DNA of 64,000 nt. Origin: Acidimicrobiaceae bacterium (GTDB taxonomy: Bacteria; Actinomycetota; Acidimicrobiia; Acidimicrobiales; RAAP-2). The position numbers and the translations under genes were made by a program. Every line of letters starts with the position of its first letter. Position 1 is the first letter of the stretch. The stretch is taken from NCBI GenBank assembly GCA_003133325.1, contig PKXA01000028.1:24213-88212 (forward strand). The letters are read 5' to 3'. The notes below the pieces were generated by a model, which saw only the letters and a program-made list of their open reading frames with translations, had not been told where the DNA came from and did not search any database. Shown here one piece after another: positions 19,239 through 27,347 of this stretch.

Positions 19239-21443
19239 TCAATCGTGGGCAAAACGCACTTGCGGGAGCACTCGTCGCAACCACGCCGGCTGCCACCATG
19301 CCGCGCTCTTCGTGAGACGAAGGAGCACCGGCAGTAGGAGCAGACGGACCAAGAGGGCATCGAGCAGGACGGCGACACCGAGAATGATGCCCATCTCCTT
19401 GGGCGGGAGCGGGCCGGAGAGGGCGAAGGTGAAGAACACCGCCACCATCACCGCCGCCGCCGCGAAGATCACCCGTCCGGAGTGGGCCAAGCCGTTGACC
19501 ATGGCATCTTTGGGATCACCGGATCGCTCGTAGTGCTCTTTGGCGCTCGAGAGGAGGAACACGGTGTAGTCCATCGAGATGGCGAAGATCATGGCGAAGA
19601 AGAACACCGGTCCCCAGGCGTCGAGGAACCCTTGGGGGGTGAAGCCCAACAACTGGTGGAGCCACCCGTTTTGGAAGATCAACCGCGCCACCCCGAAGGC
19701 GGCGCCGGTGGCCAACAGGCTGGTGAGCACCCCGAGCGCGGCGATCAGCGGCGCCTGCAGGGCCACCAGCAGCACCAGGAAGCCCAGTAGCAGCACCAGC
19801 CCGATGACCAAGGGCGTCTTGGCGGCCAACGCTGCCTGAAGGTCGTGGCTCTCGGCGGCAGCCCCGCCGACCAGCGAGCCCTGGGGCAGGGTTCCCCGCA
19901 AGCGGTCGATGGTGGTGCCGACCGAGGGCGACGAGGGGTCGGCGTTGGGCACGGCTCCGATCATGACCAGATCCGAAGAGGGCGACTGTTGGGCGGGCAG
20001 AGCCGCGGCGATGCCCGGGTCATGGGCCAGTACGGCCTCGGCTGCTGCCGCGTGCGCCTGCGTCGTGATGATCTGGACCTGCCCGGGGGCACCGGGGCCG
20101 AACGCGGACTGCACGAGCTCATAGCCGACCCGGGCGGAGTCCGACGACGGCACCACCTTGATCGACGGCATGGCGGTCCGCAGGCCGATGACCGGCGCCG
20201 CCAGCAGGACGAGAACGGCGAGCGCCACTCCTCCGAAGAGCCAGGGGCGGCGCCAAAGCAGGTCAGCCCACCGCGCAAACCGCTCAGAGCGGTGCTCACC
20301 GGAATGGACCCAGGGGAGGGAAAGGGCATCGACCCGATCACCAAGTTTTCCCAGAACGGCCGGCAGCAATGTCAAGGTGGCCAGGAGCACGAAGAACACC
20401 GACAGCATGATGCCGGCGGCCATCGACTGGAACGCGGGGGCGGGGACCAGCATCACCGTCGAAAGTGCGATGAGCACGGTGAGGCCCGAGAAGAGCACCG
20501 CCTTGCCCGCAGTGTCCATGGTCTCGGCCACTGATTCTCTGACGTGGCGATGGCGCCCGAAGTGCGCACCCCGAAAACGCACCACGATGAAGAGCGCGTA
20601 GTCGATCCCGAGGGCCAGAGCGAACATCAGGGCGAAGTTCATGGCCCAAATGGAGATGGGGGTGAGGTGGGTGAGCAGGTCGAGGAGGCCCGCCGCGCTC
20701 AACAGTCCGACCAGTGTCAACAAGAGTGGCAATCCCGCAGCAACCAGAGATCCGAAGGCCAGCAGCAGGATCACCAGGGTCACCGGCCATGAGATCATTT
20801 CCGAGCGCAGCATGGCGGTACGGTTGGCCGTGTTGAAATCCGACCAGAGCACCGACGCACCGGTGGCGGCGACGGTCACTCCACTCCCGCTCAGCTGACG
20901 CAGTGGCTGTTGGAGGGCGTCGGCGGCCCGCACCATGGTGTTGGGGTCGGCGGCCGCGCCGCCCAGGATGACGGCGGTCCTCCCATCGGCGCTGATCGAG
21001 ACCCCGGGCTGGGGTGCGAGGACACGGCTGATACGCGGGTCCGCGGCCAGGATCTTCTCGGCGCGAGCCACCACGGCCTGCACCGGCGGGCTCGAGATCG
21101 GGCGATCAGCATGCACAACGACTTCGATCGCCGAACTGGCCTGTCCGCCGAAGTTCTCCTGTGCCAGGTTGCGGACCTGCACCGACTGCGATCCGTCGGC
21201 CTGCCAACCGGCACCGCTCAGGGCGTGCTCGACGCTCGGAGCGAAGACGGCCAAGACAGCGACGATGGCCAGCCAGGACAAGAACACCGATCCTCGATGG
21301 GACGCCGACCATCGGCCGAGTCTCCCGAGCGGGCCGGCACCGCTGGGCGGTGGAGTGCCATCGGTCGCCGGGTGGAGAGCGTCTTCGTCGGGACGGGCCG
21401 GATCATTGACGGCGGCCGTCGATGAGGTCGGGAGATGAACCAT
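19239..21443 (-). CDS. MMPL-family (RND superfamily) transporter
   Basis: About 735 aa with two repeats: FALALGIDYALFIVVRFRG and FAISMDYTVFLLSSAKEHY, plus large extracytoplasmic loops. Confidence 0.93.
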   Translation of the reverse strand: MVHLPTSSTAAVNDPARPDEDALHPATDGTPPPSGAGPLGRLGRWSASHRGSVFLSWLAIVAVLAVFAPSVEHALSGAGWQADGSQSVQVRNLAQENFGGQASSAIEVVVHADRPISSPPVQAVVARAEKILAADPRISRVLAPQPGVSISADGRTAVILGGAAADPNTMVRAADALQQPLRQLSGSGVTVAATGASVLWSDFNTANRTAMLRSEMISWPVTLVILLLAFGSLVAAGLPLLLTLVGLLSAAGLLDLLTHLTPISIWAMNFALMFALALGIDYALFIVVRFRGAHFGRHRHVRESVAETMDTAGKAVLFSGLTVLIALSTVMLVPAPAFQSMAAGIMLSVFFVLLATLTLLPAVLGKLGDRVDALSLPWVHSGEHRSERFARWADLLWRRPWLFGGVALAVLVLLAAPVIGLRTAMPSIKVVPSSDSARVGYELVQSAFGPGAPGQVQIITTQAHAAAAEAVLAHDPGIAAALPAQQSPSSDLVMIGAVPNADPSSPSVGTTIDRLRGTLPQGSLVGGAAAESHDLQAALAAKTPLVIGLVLLLGFLVLLVALQAPLIAALGVLTSLLATGAAFGVARLIFQNGWLHQLLGFTPQGFLDAWGPVFFFAMIFAISMDYTVFLLSSAKEHYERSGDPKDAMVNGLAHSGRVIFAAAAVMVAVFFTFALSGPLPPKEMGIILGVAVLLDALLVRLLLLPVLLRLTKSAAWWQPAWLRRVLPQVRFAHD

Positions 21444-21502
21444 TGCGTCAGTAAACCATACGGGGTAGGGTATAAGCAATGCCCGATTCGTGAATGGCGA
21501 AA

Positions 21503-21516
21503 TACCCCCCTGGGTA
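21503..21516. promoter_or_regulatory. Candidate CsoR/CstR-family operator TACCCCCCTGGGTA (site 2)
   Basis: ATACCC-CCCT-GGGTAT perfect 6-bp arms; in the divergent promoter between the MMPL gene and thioredoxin. Confidence 0.65.
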
Positions 21517-21558
21517 TACTGGTCGTAGTGGGTACAAGTCCGCAGAGCGGAGTGAACG

Positions 21559-21936
21559 ATGGCGACGGTTGAACTGACGAAGGAGAACTTCGACGAGGTG
21601 GCGGGATCGAATGCCACGATGCTGGTGGACTTCTGGGCCTCGTGGTGCGGTCCCTGCCGCATGTTCGGGCCCATCTTCGATGCCGCGTCCGAGCAGCACC
21701 CCGGCATCGTGTTCGGCAAGGTCGACACCGAGGCACAGTTCGAGTTGGCTGGCTCGTTCGGCATCCAGTCGATTCCCACCCTCATGATTCTTCGGGACCA
21801 GGTGATCGTCTATTCACAGCCCGGTGCTGTTCCCGCCGGATCACTCGAGGAGTTGATCACCCGCGCCGGCGAGCTCGACATGGCCGACGTGCATCGCCAG
21901 GCGGCGGCGCATCAGGCCGACCAGAGCGCATTATGA
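21559..21936 (+). CDS. trxA: Thioredoxin
   Basis: VELTKENFDEVAGSNATMLVDFWASWCGPCRMFGPIFD ... GIQSIPTLMIL. Confidence 0.95.
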   Translation: MATVELTKENFDEVAGSNATMLVDFWASWCGPCRMFGPIFDAASEQHPGIVFGKVDTEAQFELAGSFGIQSIPTLMILRDQVIVYSQPGAVPAGSLEELITRAGELDMADVHRQAAAHQADQSAL

Positions 21937-22047
21937 CCCGGCGCAATGTTGGCACCGTAGTAGCCGTACACAACTGGACGGGAAGACCGTCGAGGCCGAA
22001 CGTTGGCAAGGACGGACGGTTTGGATCGAACGAGAGAGGAGCCGGCG

Positions 22048-22317
22048 ATGGAACTACCGGATGATGTCGTGGCCGACGTACGAAAGAGGCTGCGGCGCGT
22101 GGCGGGCCAAGTGCAAGGGGTCGAGCGCATGTTGGAGGAGGGTCGGGAGTGCCGAGACGTCGTTGCACAGCTCTCAGCGGCAACCAAGGCACTGGAGCAA
22201 GCCGGCTTCAAGCTGGTGGCCTCCGGGCTCCTCTTCTGCTTGGAGAACCCAGACGAAGCCGCCGCCGACGGATATGCCCTCGACGAGGTGCAGCGCATGT
22301 TCATGAAGTTGGCATGA
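22048..22317 (+). CDS. CsoR/CstR-family (DUF156) transcriptional repressor
   Basis: VRKRLRRVAGQVQGVERMLEEGRECRDVVAQLSAATKALEQAGFKLVASGLLFCLEN; two Cys kept, the Cu-ligand His position is Gly. Confidence 0.92.
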   Translation: MELPDDVVADVRKRLRRVAGQVQGVERMLEEGRECRDVVAQLSAATKALEQAGFKLVASGLLFCLENPDEAAADGYALDEVQRMFMKLA

Positions 22318-22327
22318 GGAGGCCATC

Positions 22328-22708
22328 GTGAAGGCAATCGAGACCACGATCGACCTGCCACTGTCCGACGCTGAGGTGGTCGTCCGTGCCGCCCTCAAGG
22401 ACCAGGGCTTCGGCGTGCTTACCGAGATCGACATCGCCGCCACTCTCAAGGACAAGCTGGGCGTTGATCGAGCACCACTCAAGATCCTGGGGGCCTGCAA
22501 CCCAGGATTCGCCCATCGTGCCCTGTTGGTCGATCCCGCCGTGAGCCTGCTGCTGCCCTGCAACGTCGTACTCGAGACGGTCGGCGGCGGCACCCATGTG
22601 GCGATCGCCGACCCTCGGGAGCTCATGCCCGGCGAGGACTTGGCCGAACTGGCCGACGAGGCTGCGGCCCAGCTTGCGGCAGTGATCGACGCACTCGAGG
22701 GGAACTGA
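22328..22708 (+). CDS. DUF302-family protein
   Basis: DAEVVVRAALKDQGFGVLTEIDIAATLKDKLGVDRAPLKILGACNPGFAHRAL...LLLPCNVVL. Confidence 0.9.
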   Translation: MKAIETTIDLPLSDAEVVVRAALKDQGFGVLTEIDIAATLKDKLGVDRAPLKILGACNPGFAHRALLVDPAVSLLLPCNVVLETVGGGTHVAIADPRELMPGEDLAELADEAAAQLAAVIDALEGN

Positions 22709-22835
22709 TTGCCATGACCGAGGCGCGGTCGGAGGATTCCCTCCGGGAGCTGTCGGGCGCAGGGCCGCATGAGGCGAACATCTGGCACCTGTGGGAACAG
22801 CAGACGGTGAATCTCAACACTATGGGGAGGTTCCC

Positions 22836-24293
22836 ATGGCTCGTGTAGTGATTCTCGGTGCAGGTATCTCTGGTCACACGGCGGCGCTCCACCTGAAGCG
22901 CCGGCTGAAGCGTGCCCACGAGGTCATCGTTGTCTCCCCGAATGCCGATTGGAACTGGATTCCCTCGAACATCTGGGTCGGGGTGGGGCGAATGACCACG
23001 CAGCAGGTGACCTTTCCTCTCCGGCCGATCTACCGGCGCAAGGGGATCGACTTCCGTCAGGCGCGGGCTGCGGCCATCCGTCCGGAGGGGGATGGAGACA
23101 GCGATTCCGGATCGGTCGACATCGCCTATACGGATCCGGTGCGCCTGGGCGAAGAGGAGCGTCTGACCTATGACTTCCTCATCAACGCCACAGGGCCCAA
23201 GCTCAATTTCGCCGCGACTCCGGGGTTGGGACCCGACGGCAACTCCCTTTCGGTGTGCACCGCCAAGCACGCCGAACAGACGGCAGCAGCGTTTGACAAG
23301 GTCGTCGAAGCGCTCCAACGCGGTGAGCGCCAGACGCTCGTCGTCGGGGTCGGCCATGGGGCCTGCACCTGCGAAGGAGCGGCATTCGAGTACACCTTCA
23401 ACGTCGAAAACGAACTGCGAGCACGAGGGGTGCGCGAACTGGCCGACGTGGTCTACCTCACCAACGAATACGACCTTGGCGACTTCGGCGTCGGGGGGAT
23501 GTCCTTCGCCCAGAATGGTTTCGTCACGTCGAGCAAGATGTGGACGGAGTCCCTCTTCCGCGAGCGCAACGTCCGCGCCATCCTGCAGGCTCACGTGGAG
23601 CGGGTCGACCCAGGGGTGATCCACTACGAGCAACTCGACGGCACCAAGGGCAGCCTCGAGTTCGACTTTGCCATGCTGCTGCCACCGTTCCGGGGTGCCG
23701 ACCTCAAGGCCTACGACCGCCAAGGTGGCGACATCACCGCCGACCTGTTCGCCCCGAACGGGTTCCTCAAGGTCGATGCCGACTACGCGGCAAAGCCGTT
23801 CGAAGACTGGAAGGCCGAGGATTGGCCGAGGACCTACCAGTGCCCGCTCTACCGCAATGTCTTCGGGGTAGGGATCGCATTTGCCCCTCCCCACCCGATC
23901 TCCCGACCCCGATCGAGTCCGGACGGAACAGTGATCTCCCCGGCGCCGCCCCGCACCGGCATGCCGTCGGGCGTCATGGGGCGGGTGGTGGCCCACTCCA
24001 TTGCCGACCGGATCGAACGGGGGGAGACAGCACCGCTGCAGACGGCATCCATGGCGTCGATGGGGGCGGCGTGCATCGCCTCGGCCGGCGCCGGCATGCG
24101 AACGGGATCGGCAGCGGCGATGACCATGTACCCGATCGTTCCCGACACTGCCCGCTTCCCGGTATCCGGTCGAAGTCTCAAGGAGACCACCGGGGAGATC
24201 GGGCTCGGTGCACACTGGACCAAGCTGCTCTTGCACTACCTATTCATCTACAAGGCGAAGGGTCGTCCCGGCTGGTTCCTCATCCCTGAGTGA
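22836..24293 (+). CDS. Sulfide:quinone-oxidoreductase-like FAD-dependent oxidoreductase (second paralogue)
   Basis: MARVVILGAGISGHTAALHLKRRLKRAHEVIVVSPNADWNWIPSNIWVGVG; YDFLINATGPKLNF; HGACTCEGAAFEYTFNVE; large flavoprotein clearly different from the 15122-16369 copy. Confidence 0.85.
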   Translation: MARVVILGAGISGHTAALHLKRRLKRAHEVIVVSPNADWNWIPSNIWVGVGRMTTQQVTFPLRPIYRRKGIDFRQARAAAIRPEGDGDSDSGSVDIAYTDPVRLGEEERLTYDFLINATGPKLNFAATPGLGPDGNSLSVCTAKHAEQTAAAFDKVVEALQRGERQTLVVGVGHGACTCEGAAFEYTFNVENELRARGVRELADVVYLTNEYDLGDFGVGGMSFAQNGFVTSSKMWTESLFRERNVRAILQAHVERVDPGVIHYEQLDGTKGSLEFDFAMLLPPFRGADLKAYDRQGGDITADLFAPNGFLKVDADYAAKPFEDWKAEDWPRTYQCPLYRNVFGVGIAFAPPHPISRPRSSPDGTVISPAPPRTGMPSGVMGRVVAHSIADRIERGETAPLQTASMASMGAACIASAGAGMRTGSAAAMTMYPIVPDTARFPVSGRSLKETTGEIGLGAHWTKLLLHYLFIYKAKGRPGWFLIPE

Positions 24294-24484
24294 GCTCAGT
24301 CCCCGACAAATCCGACAACTCTGAAAGGTTCGAATCGATGGATGATGCAGCACGCAGTATTGCGGAGGCTCCCCTGCCAACACGGAGGACCTTGCGTGCC
24401 CGTTCGAGCCTCCCGTTCCAGGTGCTGCGTTTCGTGGCCTTCAACATCCGAATGCTGCGGATGGTCAAGAAGGGTCATCACTGA
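24290..24484 (+). CDS. Small basic protein (64 aa) translationally coupled to the SQR-like gene
   Basis: GTG at 24290 overlaps the TGA stop of the upstream gene (GTGA); MSSVPDKSDNSERFESMDDAARSIAEAPLPTRRTLRARSSLPFQVLRFVAFNIRMLRMVKKGHH. Confidence 0.6.
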   Translation: MSSVPDKSDNSERFESMDDAARSIAEAPLPTRRTLRARSSLPFQVLRFVAFNIRMLRMVKKGHH

Positions 24485-24652
24485 CCGGTCAGCAGTCGAG
24501 GTTGGTCACCGCGCCCCGGGGGAGAATGCAGCACCCTGGCAAGAACGAGCGATGGGGACTCACCGGACGGTGCCGCGCCCCTGTGTGCCGAGAATCACAA
24601 TGGGACTTTCGACTCTGGCGCGGTCCAAGGTCGCCTGCTTTCATGAAACTGG

Positions 24653-26089
24653 ATGACACTCGATCTTTCGCGCTGGCAATTCGGTATCACCACGGTCTTC
24701 CACTTCATCTTCGTCCCGCTCACCATCGGGCTTGCGCTGCTGCTGGCCATCATGCAGACGGCGGCCTACCGGACACGGCACGACGAAGAGAAACACCAGA
24801 AGTGGGAACGCATGACGGTCTTCTGGCGCCGACTCTTCCTCATCAACTTCGCCATCGGGGTGGTCACCGGCATCGTCCAGGAGTTCCAGTTCGGCATGAA
24901 CTGGGCGGCCTATTCGCGTTACGTGGGAAGCGTCTTCGGCGCCCCCCTCGCCGTCGAGGCCCTCCTGGCCTTCTTTTTGGAGTCGACCTTCCTCGGAGTG
25001 TGGATCTTCGGGAGAGACAGGGTGTCCGCTCGCATCCACCTGGCGTCGATCTGGCTGGTGAGCATCGGCACCATGCTGTCCGCCTATTTCATTCTGGCGG
25101 CCAACGCCTGGATGCAGCATCCGGTCGGCTACAAGGTGAGCGGCAATCGCGCCGTCATGACCAACTTCTGGGCCGTCATGTCCAACAGCACGCTGATCAG
25201 CTCCTTCCTCCATGTCTTCACTGCCGCGTTGGTGACGGCAACCATGCTGATGCTCGGGGTGAGCGCGTGGCACCTGCTCCGGAGCCACCGTGCCGGGGAG
25301 TCACCCCATCCGGTATTCTCCGCCTCGGCCAAACTGGCGCTGATCATCGGGGCCATTGCCATCGTGGCCACCATGTTCTTCGGCGACAATCAGGCACGGT
25401 TGATGGAGACCCAGCAGCCGATGAAGATGGCGGCGGCCGAGGCCATCTACAACACCCAGAGCGGAGCCAGCTTCTCGCTGCTCACGATCGGGAACCTCTC
25501 GGGCGATCCGATCTTCCAGATACGCCTGCCCCACATGCTCTCGGTGCTGGCCGACAACAGCTGGAGCGGCTCGGTCCAGGGAATCAACCAGATCCAGGCC
25601 AAGGAGAGTGCCACCTACGGACCGGGCAACTACAAGCCGATCCTGTGGGTCACCTACTGGACTTTCCGCATCATGGTGGGCTGCGGGATCCTCATGCTCG
25701 TCGTTCTGGCCACCGGCCTCTGGCTCATGTACCGACGGAAGCTGGAACGCTCGAAATGGTTCCTCTGGCTGGCCGTCCCTGCCACAGCCCTTCCGTTCGT
25801 GGCCAATGCGACGGGTTGGATCTTCACCGAAATGGGACGCCAGCCCTGGGTGGTCTACGGATTGCTCAAGACCTCCCAAGCCGTCTCCGATGTCGGCACC
25901 GGCTACGTGGTCACCACCCTGATCGGATTCACCGCCATCTACAGCTTGCTGGCGATCATCGACTTCGGGCTCATGGCCCGCTACGCGCGTCGTGATCCCG
26001 ACGCCACAGACGAGCACGACGAACACGACCACGACGATCACAACGAGCTCGAGCCCGGTGAAGACCGGGTTCGGGCTCTCGTCTACTGA
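24653..26089 (+). CDS. cydA: Cytochrome bd ubiquinol oxidase subunit I
   Basis: LDLSRWQFGITTVFHFIFVPLTIGLALLLAIMQT, FLESTFLGVWIFG, GRQPWVVYGLLKT. Confidence 0.96.
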   Translation: MTLDLSRWQFGITTVFHFIFVPLTIGLALLLAIMQTAAYRTRHDEEKHQKWERMTVFWRRLFLINFAIGVVTGIVQEFQFGMNWAAYSRYVGSVFGAPLAVEALLAFFLESTFLGVWIFGRDRVSARIHLASIWLVSIGTMLSAYFILAANAWMQHPVGYKVSGNRAVMTNFWAVMSNSTLISSFLHVFTAALVTATMLMLGVSAWHLLRSHRAGESPHPVFSASAKLALIIGAIAIVATMFFGDNQARLMETQQPMKMAAAEAIYNTQSGASFSLLTIGNLSGDPIFQIRLPHMLSVLADNSWSGSVQGINQIQAKESATYGPGNYKPILWVTYWTFRIMVGCGILMLVVLATGLWLMYRRKLERSKWFLWLAVPATALPFVANATGWIFTEMGRQPWVVYGLLKTSQAVSDVGTGYVVTTLIGFTAIYSLLAIIDFGLMARYARRDPDATDEHDEHDHDDHNELEPGEDRVRALVY

Positions 26090-26106
26090 GCCAACAGGGA
26101 GAATTG

Positions 26107-27270
26107 ATGGTTTCCGCAATCGCCACGACGGTCCCGCCGTATACCGGGCTCGAAGTGTTCTGGTTCATCATCATCGCCATTCTGTGGGTGGGCTACTTCG
26201 TGCTCGAGGGGTTCGACTTCGGCGTCGGCATGCTGTTGCCGGTGGTGGGCAAAAACGACCTCGACCGCAGGGTGATGATCAATACCATCGGCCCGGTGTG
26301 GGATGGGAACGAGGTCTGGCTGCTGGTGGCAGGAGGCGCCACGTTCGCTGCCTTCCCCGATTGGTACGCCACCTTGTTCAGCGGCTTCTACCTGCCGCTG
26401 TTCCTTATTCTGGCCGCACTCATCTTTCGGGGAGTGGCCTTCGAGTTCCGAGCCAAGCGCGCCCTGCCGGCGTGGAGGACCGCCTGGGACCACGCCATCT
26501 TCTGGGGAAGCCTCATCCCTGCCCTGCTGTGGGGCGTGGCCTTCGCCAATATCCTGCGCGGGGTACCGATCGGGCGGAACTACAGCTACTACGGGTCATT
26601 CTTCAACCTGCTCAACCCCTACGCGCTGGTCGGCGGGATCACCACGCTGCTCCTGTTCGCCCTACACGGTGCCGTGTTCCTGTCCCTCAAGACCACCGAC
26701 GAGATCCACGATCGAGCCTCCCGTGTGGCCAAGATCCTCGCTCCGGTCGCCGCCGCCGCCCTGGTGGCGTTTCTGGTGTGGACCTACGTGAACGCCCACA
26801 ACGCGCACGACACGGGACTGGTTCCTCCGTTCCTCCCCATCCTGACCATCGTCGCAGTAGCCGTGGTCGGCTGGCTCCTCCGCGAACGCCTGGAGGGTTG
26901 GGCCTTCGTAGCCACCGCAATCGGCCTGCTCGGCCTGGTGGCGACCATCTTTCTGAATCTCTACCCGAGGGTGATGGTGTCGAGCATCTCCCCTGCCTTC
27001 AACCTGACCATCGGCAACTCTGCCTCGGCGCCGTACACCCTCAAGGTCATGACCATCGTGGCGCTGATCTTCACGCCGATCGTGCTGGTCTACCAGGGCT
27101 GGTCGTACTGGGTGTTCCGTGAGCGGGTGCGTCGGCCGAGCCAACCCTCCATCCCGCCCGGCTCCACCCGCGGTTCATCGAGTGCCGGCGATACCGAAGG
27201 GAGCGGCAACCACGCGTTGACATCCTCCGGTGACACGACCACGCCGCCCATTGAAAGCGGAACCCCCTGA
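26107..27270 (+). CDS. cydB: Cytochrome bd ubiquinol oxidase subunit II
   Basis: FWFIIIAILWVGYFVLEGFDFGVGMLLPVVGKND, GPVWDGNEVWLLVAGGATFAAFPDWYATLFSGFYLPL. Confidence 0.96.
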   Translation: MVSAIATTVPPYTGLEVFWFIIIAILWVGYFVLEGFDFGVGMLLPVVGKNDLDRRVMINTIGPVWDGNEVWLLVAGGATFAAFPDWYATLFSGFYLPLFLILAALIFRGVAFEFRAKRALPAWRTAWDHAIFWGSLIPALLWGVAFANILRGVPIGRNYSYYGSFFNLLNPYALVGGITTLLLFALHGAVFLSLKTTDEIHDRASRVAKILAPVAAAALVAFLVWTYVNAHNAHDTGLVPPFLPILTIVAVAVVGWLLRERLEGWAFVATAIGLLGLVATIFLNLYPRVMVSSISPAFNLTIGNSASAPYTLKVMTIVALIFTPIVLVYQGWSYWVFRERVRRPSQPSIPPGSTRGSSSAGDTEGSGNHALTSSGDTTTPPIESGTP

Positions 27271-27347
27271 TCTCGGGCGGCACCCGGTCTCGGGGCCTGA
27301 TCGATCCCCGCCTGGCTCGTCGAGTCGCCATCACCCGCCGCTACCTG

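Noticed and set aside
22836-24293. Second SQR-like gene as copper-related (CsoR neighbour)
   Set aside because: No copper ATPase (CPx motif) or copper chaperone (MxCxxC) gene seen in the neighbourhood; sulfur reading fits better.
24325-24345. GGTTCGAATC resembling a tRNA T-loop
   Set aside because: Lies in the coupled 64-aa ORF; no acceptor stem, anticodon arm or CCA context could be folded.
24502-25995. 497-aa plus-strand ORF
   Set aside because: Out-of-frame shadow of cydA, H/R/P-rich.
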